Source: Anaerolineales bacterium (GTDB lineage Bacteria; Chloroflexota; Anaerolineae; Anaerolineales; E44-bin32). Taken from it: DNA of 35,763 nt. The notes below the pieces were generated by a model. That model saw only the letters and a list, made by a program, of their open reading frames with translations. It searched no databases and was not told the DNA's origin. The stretch lies in contig SOJU01000025.1 of assembly GCA_004376465.1 (NCBI GenBank), positions 1-35,763 of the forward strand, written 5' to 3'. The position numbers and the translations under genes are program-made. Of this stretch, positions 1-6,829 are shown piece after piece (the first letter of the stretch is position 1; each line of letters begins with the position of its first letter).

Positions 1-127
1 GATAGTTGAAAGGCAAGTATTGGTTTTCAACGGCGACCGTAACCACCCATTCTTCTTCGGCTGGGGCGCAGGCACCAAGGGCAAGTAACAAAATTACAAC
101 TAACGAAAGTAGGATCCAACGTTTCAT
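1..127 (-). CDS. Solute-binding lipoprotein, N-terminal fragment
   Basis: Only the first 42 codons are inside the window; the rest lies to the left. The start is ATG at 127 with a strong AGGAGG at 134-139. The peptide begins with a lysine/arginine n-region, a long hydrophobic stretch and a lipobox ending LGAC, so it should be a lipoprotein anchored outside the membrane. After the Cys comes a short acidic linker and a segment reading VTVAVENQYLPFNY, which matches the first strand of family 3 extracellular solute-binding proteins (amino-acid ABC transporters). The substrate cannot be told from this fragment. The 286 bases upstream to position 413 contain no gene I can support; the only structure seen there is a CAAGAA-C-TTCTTG inverted repeat at 296-308. 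Confidence 0.75.
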   Translation of the reverse strand, partial: MKRWILLSLVVILLLALGACAPAEEEWVVTVAVENQYLPFNY

Positions 128-413
128 CTCTTTCCTCCTAATGAATTTTGCGTCTGGAATATCTTTAAATATGGGCTTTGATCGGGATGCCACCTCCTTC
201 GAATTCTTACGAAGAAGACTTGTCGGTTCGCAAGCGCGTTTTCTTCTGATTAGTAATATCGACCCCTATAAAATAGCCGGAGTCTCGCAAATATGCAAGA
301 ACTTCTTGGTGAGAGAAAATAGTTATTCGTTTAGCCAGTAGTATTTGTTAGGCGCAGTGAGGTTGCCATATTTTCATAACTCCGCGGGCTTTCGTGGTGT
401 TCCGTGAATTGGA

Positions 414-1166
414 TCATGGTGTGGTCTTATAAATAGTGATCTCAATTAAATCCGCTCGCAGCGGGAGCAGGGGGCTGGCAAGTGTCGCTAATTGTGCCGG
501 TGAGGGGGATGTGTACGCGTGCTCTGGGAGAAGAAGCGTGAGTGGTGTGAGCTCGGGTGTTTTACCAAGATCCGGTGCTTTCACACTCAATGCCCGCAGG
601 ATTTGCGCTTGCAACTTGAGAGCGATAAGCGGTTGATCTGCAAGCAATCGCAGTGTGCCTATCGCTGAGGCGCCATCGTAACTCTGGTCGTCCAGGGAGA
701 AGCCGCCCAGGTAGTCGATTAGGGCGCTGAATCCCTCCTCATCCAGAACGGCAATGCCAAAGATGGGATTTGGGGAGAAATGATCCATCGCGGTTATGAA
801 ATCGGCTCCGTAATCCGGAGCTTCCCAAAGCGAGAAAGCCTCGCTTAGAGGGGTGTCGGTGTCCGGAAGAAGGAGATCCGTAGGTATTCCCAGAAGTTGG
901 ATCTTTTTATCGGGGGGTTGGAAGCTAATGAACCAGATGGAAAGAATCTTCGGCTTTTCCAGTTTGATCTCATCAACTCCCAGCACAAGAATGGAGACAG
1001 CGCCGCTCTGGTTGAGTGCGGTAGGTGCGATTTCAATGGATTCGAAAGGTGTTGATTGAGGGATTGGTTCTTGTTCTTCACCTTTAAGGAGCACGCTAAT
1101 AGCGCCTGCGGCGAAGCAGACCAACATCATTAGAACGAAAAGCACAACTGGTAAACGACTTCGCAT
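414..1166 (-). CDS. Degenerate LytR-CpsA-Psr-like membrane protein
   Basis: A 250-residue protein with an N-terminal membrane anchor (residues about 5-27) and an extracytoplasmic domain. The stretch VSILVLGVDE, then ILSIWFISFQPPDKKIQLL, then GIPTD follows the pattern of the LCP core (LLGxD, then xxMMLVSxxP, then SIPRDT). LCP enzymes attach glycopolymers to peptidoglycan and use conserved Arg/Asp residues to bind the pyrophosphate of the lipid-linked donor. Here the Arg of the SIPRD motif is Thr, and the Asp before the MML strand is missing, so catalysis is doubtful. There is no clear Shine-Dalgarno before ATG 1166. It follows the terminator of the ftsZ operon and probably has its own promoter at 1209-1237. 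The family assignment rests on motif reading alone. Confidence 0.5.
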   Translation of the reverse strand: MRSRLPVVLFVLMMLVCFAAGAISVLLKGEEQEPIPQSTPFESIEIAPTALNQSGAVSILVLGVDEIKLEKPKILSIWFISFQPPDKKIQLLGIPTDLLLPDTDTPLSEAFSLWEAPDYGADFITAMDHFSPNPIFGIAVLDEEGFSALIDYLGGFSLDDQSYDGASAIGTLRLLADQPLIALKLQAQILRALSVKAPDLGKTPELTPLTLLLPEHAYTSPSPAQLATLASPLLPLRADLIEITIYKTTP

Positions 1167-1196
1167 GACTTAACCGGTAGGTCTCAAGGGTAACAG

Positions 1197-1228
1197 AAAG
1201 TCGCCCGGATTGTACTCTGGGCGACTTT
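1197..1228 (-). terminator. Hairpin terminator of the ftsZ operon
   Basis: A perfect 10-bp inverted repeat (AAAGTCGCCC at 1197-1206, GGGCGACTTT at 1219-1228) with a 12-base loop lies 24 bases after the last gene of the minus-strand operon. On that strand the stem ends in CTTT and is followed by CTGTT, so the U-tract is short. It is probably an intrinsic terminator of moderate strength. Confidence 0.7.
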
Positions 1229-1237
1229 GACCTGCAA
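1209..1237 (-). promoter_or_regulatory. Candidate sigma-70 type promoter of the LCP-like gene
   Basis: On the minus strand TTGCAG (1237-1232), a 17-base spacer and TACAAT (1214-1209) form a housekeeping-type promoter. It points at ATG 1166 and would give a leader of about 35 nt. It overlaps the terminator hairpin of the upstream operon: the -10 box lies in the loop. Confidence 0.45.
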
Positions 1238-1251
1238 TGACAGTAGGTCAG

Positions 1252-1455
1252 CTATGCAGCTAATCCCAGTATCAAAATTGCACCAAACAACCGGCCAAAC
1301 ATGTAGGCGAGGACCGCGGCGAGAACGATGGGGGCGACCCATAAGACACGGTTGAAGAGTCTCTGGTTGCGGACCGCGGCCCCGGTAAGGCTAGCGGCGA
1401 CCTTCCAAAAAGCGAGTTTTACATACGAGTTGAAGTTGATCAGATATTCGTCCAT
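1252..1455 (-). CDS. Small membrane protein (67 aa)
   Basis: The last gene of the ftsZ operon. Its ATG at 1455 lies two bases after the stop of the preceding 76-residue gene, so the two are probably translationally coupled. The first 40 residues are polar to amphipathic. Residues about 38-66 are strongly hydrophobic with a central Tyr-Met-Phe-Gly-Arg break, giving one long or two short membrane segments. I do not recognise the family. Its place directly downstream of ftsZ suggests, without proving, a role at the membrane in division or envelope work. Confidence 0.6.
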   Translation of the reverse strand: MDEYLINFNSYVKLAFWKVAASLTGAAVRNQRLFNRVLWVAPIVLAAVLAYMFGRLFGAILILGLAA

Positions 1456-1457
1456 GG

Positions 1458-1688
1458 CTATTTTGATGTACTCATCTTTATGATCCGCCCCCGCTCATCA
1501 GCGACGACGCGAACAATGCGGCTGATCTTACGACCCCCAGGTAGCTCAGCCTTCCCCTTGTAGGTCAACAAAAATTGTACATTCCCCTTGGTGTTGGATT
1601 GCTCGCGCACCGACGGTCTAACGCTCTTCATCTCGGGGAACTTTTTACCGACAGTGCGGGTGAGTTTCTGTATCGTTGCCTGATCCAC
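1458..1688 (-). CDS. Small basic protein of unknown function (76 aa)
   Basis: A GTG start at 1688, with AAGGAG overlapping the ftsZ stop codon, sets this start and couples it to ftsZ. The protein is basic and soluble, with no membrane segment. Its second half (FLLTYKGKAELPGGRKIS, then RIVRVVADERGRIIKMSTSK) looks like a small beta-sheet domain. The C-terminus of the C25 peptidase at 4175-6829 has a similar arrangement (FPEM versus LPGM, and RxxRVVxDxxGRIxKxxxSK versus RITLDxSGKVTKLAVSR), so the two may share a domain. No function can be named. Confidence 0.65.
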   Translation of the reverse strand: MDQATIQKLTRTVGKKFPEMKSVRPSVREQSNTKGNVQFLLTYKGKAELPGGRKISRIVRVVADERGRIIKMSTSK

Positions 1689-1694
1689 AGTTCT

Positions 1695-2822
1695 TTAGCT
1701 CCTTGAGCCGACAGCTGCGCGCCTTCTCAGAAAAGTTGGCAGGTCGAGATCATCAATCTGCTTGTTTAAGACCTGAGAAGAAGGAGCGATAGCAACTTCC
1801 TCAAACCCCTGCACGGCAGCAACTGGGCAGCCTCCCACACCGGTGAAGATCAAGATTACTTGCGCCCGACCCGTCATCGCTGGATCCGTTGTGGCGCCTA
1901 GAATGATGTCGATATCAGGCGTGGTCACATCCCGCAGTTTCTCTACAGCTTCCCCAACTTCATGGAGCGTAAGGTCCTCGCCTCCAGTGAAGTGCACGAG
2001 AATGCCTGTGGCGCTGTCGAGACCGTCCATCTCTAATAATGGGTGATGCAACGCTTGCTTAATCGCCGCGGGCGCTTTTCCTTCGCCTTTGCCCAACCCT
2101 ATGGCCATATAGGCGCCACCGCCGTTCGTCATAATCTCGCGCACATGGGCGAAATCCACATTGATCAAGCCGGGGCGGGTGACCAATTCGGCTATCCCCT
2201 GGACACCCTGGCGGAGGACATCATCGGCAATGCGAAAGGCGATCTCCAGGCTTAGATCCCGGGGAACGACTTGAAGCAAGCGATCGTTTGGCACGGTGAT
2301 CATTGTGTGGGCGTGCGGTTGAATTTGGCGCACACCTTCCATTGCGTTCTGAGAACGCTTACTCATCTCGAAGCTGAATGGCATCGTGACGACTGCGATA
2401 ACGATTGCACCGACTTCACGCGCTATCTCAGCTGCGATAGGAGCTGCACCAGTGCCTGTTCCACCGCCCATCCCGGCAGTGATGAAGACCATATCGGCTC
2501 CGGCAAGGGCGGCAGCGATCTCACGGCTGCTTTCCATCGCCGCTGATGCGCCGATCTTCGGGTCACCGCCTGCTCCCAGACCACGAGTGATTCGGGGTCC
2601 AAGTTGAAGGCGGGTAGGTGCAAGACTGGAAGTTAGCGCTTGCTGGTCGGTGTTAGCGGCGATGAATTCGACGCCCATCACCCCTAACTCAATCATGCGA
2701 TTAACAGCATTCGATCCTCCTCCACCCAGGCCAAGAACTTTGACCTTTGCCTCCCCTAATTGCCGCGGATGTTCAGGTTGGGAGAGATGCTGCATGTACT
2801 CGAGGGGGTTTGCATCAGACAT
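1695..2822 (-). CDS. ftsZ: Cell-division protein FtsZ with altered T7 loop
   Basis: A tubulin-like GTPase that forms the division ring. Visible marks are the GTP-binding LGLGGGGSNAVNRM, the tubulin signature GGGTGTG, the TMPFSFE strand, and a C-terminal peptide DDLDLPTFLRRR of the type that binds FtsA/SepF-like anchors. Length (375 residues) is typical. The T7 loop, which completes the active site of the neighbouring subunit, reads NVDFAHV where the family has NxDFADV, so the second catalytic Asp is His (residue 226, codon 2147-2145). I chose ATG 2822 rather than TTG 2828 because GGAG lies six bases before the ATG but touches the TTG. The start overlaps the end of the upstream gene. No other division genes are nearby, and the operon promoter appears to be sigma-54 type. 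Confidence 0.96.
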   Translation of the reverse strand: MSDANPLEYMQHLSQPEHPRQLGEAKVKVLGLGGGGSNAVNRMIELGVMGVEFIAANTDQQALTSSLAPTRLQLGPRITRGLGAGGDPKIGASAAMESSREIAAALAGADMVFITAGMGGGTGTGAAPIAAEIAREVGAIVIAVVTMPFSFEMSKRSQNAMEGVRQIQPHAHTMITVPNDRLLQVVPRDLSLEIAFRIADDVLRQGVQGIAELVTRPGLINVDFAHVREIMTNGGGAYMAIGLGKGEGKAPAAIKQALHHPLLEMDGLDSATGILVHFTGGEDLTLHEVGEAVEKLRDVTTPDIDIILGATTDPAMTGRAQVILIFTGVGGCPVAAVQGFEEVAIAPSSQVLNKQIDDLDLPTFLRRRAAVGSRS

Positions 2823-4110
2823 TGACAACTCCAGAAGTGAGGTTCTTTGAAGCTAGTTCGGCTGCCATCACAAGTAGTTCTGATGCATCAGCCATTTGAA
2901 AGCGATTGACATCACAGCCAGCGCTGCTCAGCTGGTCTTCGACAGCGGCAGGAATATCCGTCTCGTTGCCGATGATTGTCACTCGTTCAGCGAATTGCGC
3001 TTCTCCCGCAGAAAAACCTACAACTGGTTTCACAGCCAGTGCAAAGGGTCCTACATCAACCCAATCCTGTGCTATGTTGCGTAAACTTGTCATTGGAAGA
3101 AGAACGTAATGAGAGATAATTTTCTGATGGCGAGACGTTGTGTGAATCGTCTCCTCAACGGCAAATAGTTTCTTCACCTTGGCTTTTATTCGCGTTGATG
3201 GTGATGGGTTTTCTTCGATCGCATCCCAGCTATCTTGTAATCCTTCGGCAACTGTATGTGGGTCCAAAGCGAGGTTGAGCGCCATGCTGGGGAGTTCATT
3301 GCACCTGACAAGCGAAAGGATTTCAGTCATTGCTAGTTGATCGGGATCAATTCCTGTATCACCATCCTGGGTCTGAGGGACAATTCCACCAGCGAGCACC
3401 ATCATGGGAAGTTCTGTTCCAATAACATCACGGCAGATGGCAGCATACCATTCGTTTATTCGGAAACCACGGTGATCCTGGCTCTGGTCGGGAGTGTTGT
3501 ACGGCCGTGCGGAGGTCCAGCTCTCTGGGCCACCAGCTCCCCAATCGAGCGGTTTACCATAGCTCCATTGGTAAAGGCCGAGCGTGAGATTCTGTAGCAG
3601 TTCACTTTTCCCTCGGCGCTGGAGTGACCCCAGGGCTGTTCGCAGAAATGCAGTATCCCAATAATCACCGCCGGGTTCTAAGGGGGGGAAAATCGGGTTG
3701 AGACCGTACTCGGTCTGGAGCTCGAACAAGGGGATCAGGTGGTCGAGGAATCGCTCGACGAGATCACCGCGAGACCAGCTTGAGGGGTCCCATTGAGCGC
3801 GCATATTTGGGCGATCGTGGAGCACGATGTGCTTGATGCAGCAATCTGCGTAACTAGCGAAAAGTGGTCTGAGAGAGCGAACGTTGATTTCGTCGATTGA
3901 TGCCTCGAGGTGGATGATCGGCTTGATATCCGTCTCGATCAGTTCACGCAGGAAGAATTCGGGGATAGCTTGCGAACAAGAGCCGCTCAGTGTGAGCCAG
4001 GTTGTATGAATGGATTGGAAAACTGGCAGCCAGCGGTCAAGATCCGCCTGGGTGTAGTGTTGCTGATCGTGATAATAATGAAACCCGAGTCGATCAAATT
4101 CTAGGGACAT
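2815..4110 (-). CDS. TIM-barrel glycosidase-like protein with wall-binding-like tail
   Basis: A 431-residue soluble protein without a signal peptide, encoded just before ftsZ and overlapping it by 8 bases. Residues 1-320 alternate strands and acidic/aromatic loops (FDRLGFHYYHDQ; LNPIFPPLEPGGDYWDTAFL; LGLYQWSYGKPLDWGAGGPESW; MMVLAGGIVPQ) in the manner of (beta/alpha)8 glycoside hydrolases, but I could not assign catalytic acids or a GH family. Residues about 370-425 (ERVTIIGNETDIPAAVEDQLSSAGCDVNRF, in part) resemble cell-wall-binding repeat 2 domains. ATG 4110 follows AGGAAGGA. The gene is first in the operon and is preceded by a sigma-54 promoter. A link to wall metabolism at the septum fits the context but is inferred. 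Confidence 0.6.
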   Translation of the reverse strand: MSLEFDRLGFHYYHDQQHYTQADLDRWLPVFQSIHTTWLTLSGSCSQAIPEFFLRELIETDIKPIIHLEASIDEINVRSLRPLFASYADCCIKHIVLHDRPNMRAQWDPSSWSRGDLVERFLDHLIPLFELQTEYGLNPIFPPLEPGGDYWDTAFLRTALGSLQRRGKSELLQNLTLGLYQWSYGKPLDWGAGGPESWTSARPYNTPDQSQDHRGFRINEWYAAICRDVIGTELPMMVLAGGIVPQTQDGDTGIDPDQLAMTEILSLVRCNELPSMALNLALDPHTVAEGLQDSWDAIEENPSPSTRIKAKVKKLFAVEETIHTTSRHQKIISHYVLLPMTSLRNIAQDWVDVGPFALAVKPVVGFSAGEAQFAERVTIIGNETDIPAAVEDQLSSAGCDVNRFQMADASELLVMAAELASKNLTSGVVNV

Positions 4111-4123
4111 GGCACTTTGATTC

Positions 4124-4149
4124 CTTCCTGCATAGATAGATGCAAGAAG
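4124..4149 (-). promoter_or_regulatory. Inverted repeat able to mask the RBS in read-through RNA
   Basis: In RNA from the minus strand CUUCUUGCAU (4149-4140) can pair over 10 bp (one G-U) with AUGCAGGAAG (4133-4124) around a 6-base loop. The 3' arm contains the start of the Shine-Dalgarno. An outer 7-bp repeat pairs AUGGCAC (4157-4151) with GUGCCAU (4115-4109), which covers two bases of the start codon. The 5' arms are the promoter elements themselves, so RNA started near 4130 lacks them. Confidence 0.5.
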
Positions 4150-4156
4150 TGTGCCA
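4141..4156 (-). promoter_or_regulatory. Sigma-54 (-24/-12) promoter of the glycosidase-ftsZ operon
   Basis: The minus strand reads TGGCACACTTCTTGCA, with GG and GC separated by exactly ten bases. It matches the TGGCAC-N5-TTGCA consensus at every conserved position. Expected transcription start is near 4130, giving a leader of about 20 nt that starts just before AGGAAGGA and runs into ATG 4110. The element lies 19 bases after the stop of the upstream peptidase gene. Confidence 0.8.
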
Positions 4157-4174
4157 TATCCCTAGGTCGTGAAC

Positions 4175-6829
4175 TTAACGAGAGACCGCCAGCTTGGTTA
4201 CTTTACCGGACGCGTCTAGCGTGATGCGGGCAAAGTGGGGGTGGCTGCGATCGCCATCGGGGATGTGCTTGGAGAGCGTGATGACTGTCGAACCACTGGC
4301 GGAGGGTGCTTGCGATTTTGTGCCCATTTGCATGGTTGGGCATGTATGACCCTCGCCCGAGCATTGGAAGTGCTGAGGGTGGATCTTACACGCAGCATCC
4401 TGCATTCCCGGAAGATATTGAGAAACGATGAGCTTGACTTTCTTTAGCGAGCTCGGTTTCATTTTGTCAGGTGAGATATCACATTCACCCAGGGCACAGA
4501 CCGTCTTCATTGTCTTGGGCCTGGTAGTCCTGCGGATAACGGTTTTCTCTCCCGGCATGGGTGCAATATCTGAAGGCGTGAATAGCGGATCGCCATAGAG
4601 CACAAACGAAATCAAGGTTTTCTGGTCTTCGCCGTCGAGAAAACCTTGCCGGCGGTGCATCTCGGTAGCGAGCTTTAGCTTGGCGCGGCGTAAAGCCTCG
4701 CCGACAGGTAGTTTCTGATTGAGGTTCAGCCAGAATATCCGACCGAGTAAATCGGCAGCAATCAGTGGCGGTGTGATCGAACCGTAGGATATCTTTGTCG
4801 AACCAACGATTGCCCGGCTGCCTGAGGAAAGGAACTTCAGGCTGAGCGCAGATTCCGGGGTTTTCGCCATGGAGTTCGCCCCATAACATGCTTCGGTGAA
4901 TACGACTTTAGGAGCACGGCCACTGTTCACGACATCCTGGGGGCGTAAGGCGATGGGAAACTCGCCCAGGTTGCTATCATCGCGGAGTGGATCGCGTTGG
5001 CCGTACCATTCGGGCGCATCCTCCAGACCATGCAGGTTGTAATAGGAAAGGCGAGCGGGTCCCATGACAGCAGAGGGTAATCGGTTCGCTTCAGTCGGCG
5101 GTGAGGTGATCATCGCTCGCGGATCACCGATGGTTTTGAAGACTGAAAACGACGCTTTTCGCCATATGCTTGCGGTGTATCCTAACACCCTCTTATCACC
5201 GTTGAATATCCGTGTGAATCTGCGGAAAAGCCATAGGTTTAGCCGCTGGACCAATCCCATAGAGCGGTTCGTTTGGCGGTGATCTCGGGTTGAACGATCC
5301 AGTTGAGTAACGAGCTCATCGAGATCTTGGTCAAATGGAATTCGACCAACTGGCCATTCTGGGGCAAAATAATTCTCATCCGTTGCGGCGTATGGGTTGT
5401 CGGACGGCACTACATCGTCATCGTCGTCGGTGGGATTTGGCAGCAGGTGGAAGGGTACGATTCCGTTACCGCCAACAATGAGCAAAGCCCCGATCATCTC
5501 CCCTCGCTTGGCAAGGGATTGATCGAGATCCGCAATGCGCAGTTTAATCTCCCAGGCATTTCCAGGATCGCAGGGGGAGATATCGAATGCGTCGAGAGTA
5601 CTCGGGTCATCGGGGTAGATGCGGTAGGCTGTCCATCCAGGGCGGCGGCGGATCGCTTCTACCAGAGAGAGAACAGCATCGTTCACCCTCAAATAGCCAT
5701 CTTCACCGAAACTCTGCTGCAAGCGTGTATGGCTTGAAAGAACAACATAAACTGGTGAGCGTCCGTCCTCATCTCGTGCTCGCTGCCGAGATTTCAAACG
5801 GCTAGCAAGGCGACGGAAATCCTGGTCTATCTCAATCAAGCTCTCTTCAGTGAATGGCTTTTCGGCACTCTCGCGAGAATCCCCAGGATTTGGCCCCCGG
5901 AATGATTCCCACGGTTCGGGTTCAGGTAGAGAATCTGCTGCGGGTGACTCGGACTTGATAGCGGGTTCATTAACCATTGTGGAAAAGGCTGCTCTGCTGT
6001 CAGGCTCGATATCTGGGCTGCTATCGACAGTCTTCTTTTCGATACTGGCAGAACTGGAGAGACGGTTGTCGCCAAGAACTGCGGCTACATCAGCGGGAAT
6101 GGGTCTGCTAAGATCTGCCGATTGTTCTTCAGGCCACAGATTACGATAGGGATGATCGTTTCCAAGAAGGTCCTTTGCGATCCTGCCACTCGTATCATGG
6201 CTAACCGCTTGATGAATGTATGCAACCCCCTGGCCGATTTTCTCTTCTAGTAGCAGGTCATTTGCGATGATTAGGAGAAAATGGACGCAATTCGGCCAAC
6301 GATCAAGCCCCGTTCTTGCTAAGGAAGAAACGGCAGACGGATTGCCTGCCTCTCTGGAAGCATTAAGGGCAACGAGAGTGGGCAGCGCTAGATCGGGATC
6401 GGCTGTAAGCGCCACTTGTGCGGCGGGAATGGCAGTCTTGATGTCTCCGCGGGCAAGGGCTTTCAATGCTAACTGAATCTGGATAACCCAGGTTGGAGCT
6501 TCTTGGGAATCCAGCTCCTCGCCTCTCAGGGACTTGGCGCAAGCTTCATATATCCGGGATTTTACGACCTCGCCGATTGTACGCAGAGAACTGGCCATTA
6601 ATTCGTAGGCTTGGATGCATTCCGGGTCGGTGGAAAGGACAGCATTCAGGCGTTGAATGACTTCACGGAATTGACCCTGCTCCATCTCCGCTCGTGCAAT
6701 CAGGAGCTGGACTTCGAGATCGCCTGGCCATACCGCAAGCCAATCGTTCGCTGTGTGTTTCGCGTAATCAGCGCGTCCGGCGAGAAATGCTGTATCGATG
6801 AGGTGAATGAAAGTATCTCGGTTGATCAT
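4175..6829 (-). CDS. TPR protein with C25 (gingipain-like) cysteine peptidase domain
   Basis: An 884-residue protein with no signal peptide, so probably cytoplasmic. Residues 1-230 form TPR-like helical repeats, 230-340 an acidic Pro/Ser-rich linker, and 345-735 a clan CD peptidase domain of the C25 type. That domain shows the strand ALLIVGGNGIVPF, the segment SDNPYAATDENYFAPEWPVGRIP typical of C25, the catalytic His in NLHG (H600) and the catalytic Cys in TEACYGA (C648). Residues about 797-884 form a separate small domain that resembles the 76-residue protein encoded after ftsZ. The ATG overlaps the stop of the TPR scaffold gene (ATGA), so the two proteins should be made together and probably interact through their TPRs. 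The substrate is unknown; CHAT-type membership is the main alternative. Confidence 0.75.
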   Translation of the reverse strand: MINRDTFIHLIDTAFLAGRADYAKHTANDWLAVWPGDLEVQLLIARAEMEQGQFREVIQRLNAVLSTDPECIQAYELMASSLRTIGEVVKSRIYEACAKSLRGEELDSQEAPTWVIQIQLALKALARGDIKTAIPAAQVALTADPDLALPTLVALNASREAGNPSAVSSLARTGLDRWPNCVHFLLIIANDLLLEEKIGQGVAYIHQAVSHDTSGRIAKDLLGNDHPYRNLWPEEQSADLSRPIPADVAAVLGDNRLSSSASIEKKTVDSSPDIEPDSRAAFSTMVNEPAIKSESPAADSLPEPEPWESFRGPNPGDSRESAEKPFTEESLIEIDQDFRRLASRLKSRQRARDEDGRSPVYVVLSSHTRLQQSFGEDGYLRVNDAVLSLVEAIRRRPGWTAYRIYPDDPSTLDAFDISPCDPGNAWEIKLRIADLDQSLAKRGEMIGALLIVGGNGIVPFHLLPNPTDDDDDVVPSDNPYAATDENYFAPEWPVGRIPFDQDLDELVTQLDRSTRDHRQTNRSMGLVQRLNLWLFRRFTRIFNGDKRVLGYTASIWRKASFSVFKTIGDPRAMITSPPTEANRLPSAVMGPARLSYYNLHGLEDAPEWYGQRDPLRDDSNLGEFPIALRPQDVVNSGRAPKVVFTEACYGANSMAKTPESALSLKFLSSGSRAIVGSTKISYGSITPPLIAADLLGRIFWLNLNQKLPVGEALRRAKLKLATEMHRRQGFLDGEDQKTLISFVLYGDPLFTPSDIAPMPGEKTVIRRTTRPKTMKTVCALGECDISPDKMKPSSLKKVKLIVSQYLPGMQDAACKIHPQHFQCSGEGHTCPTMQMGTKSQAPSASGSTVITLSKHIPDGDRSHPHFARITLDASGKVTKLAVSR

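Noticed and set aside
6-341. Plus-strand open frame of 111 codons at the left edge
   Set aside because: It lies opposite a clear minus-strand lipoprotein start with AGGAGG, and its translation has no protein-like pattern.
4110-4132. TGGCAC followed by CTGCA on the plus strand at the glycosidase-like start
   Set aside because: The spacing is 17 bases rather than 10. The TGGCAC is the complementary arm of the hairpin, not a promoter.
5303-5737. Plus-strand open frame of 144 codons
   Set aside because: It is antisense to the C25 peptidase domain, whose own frame is continuous and carries the family motifs.
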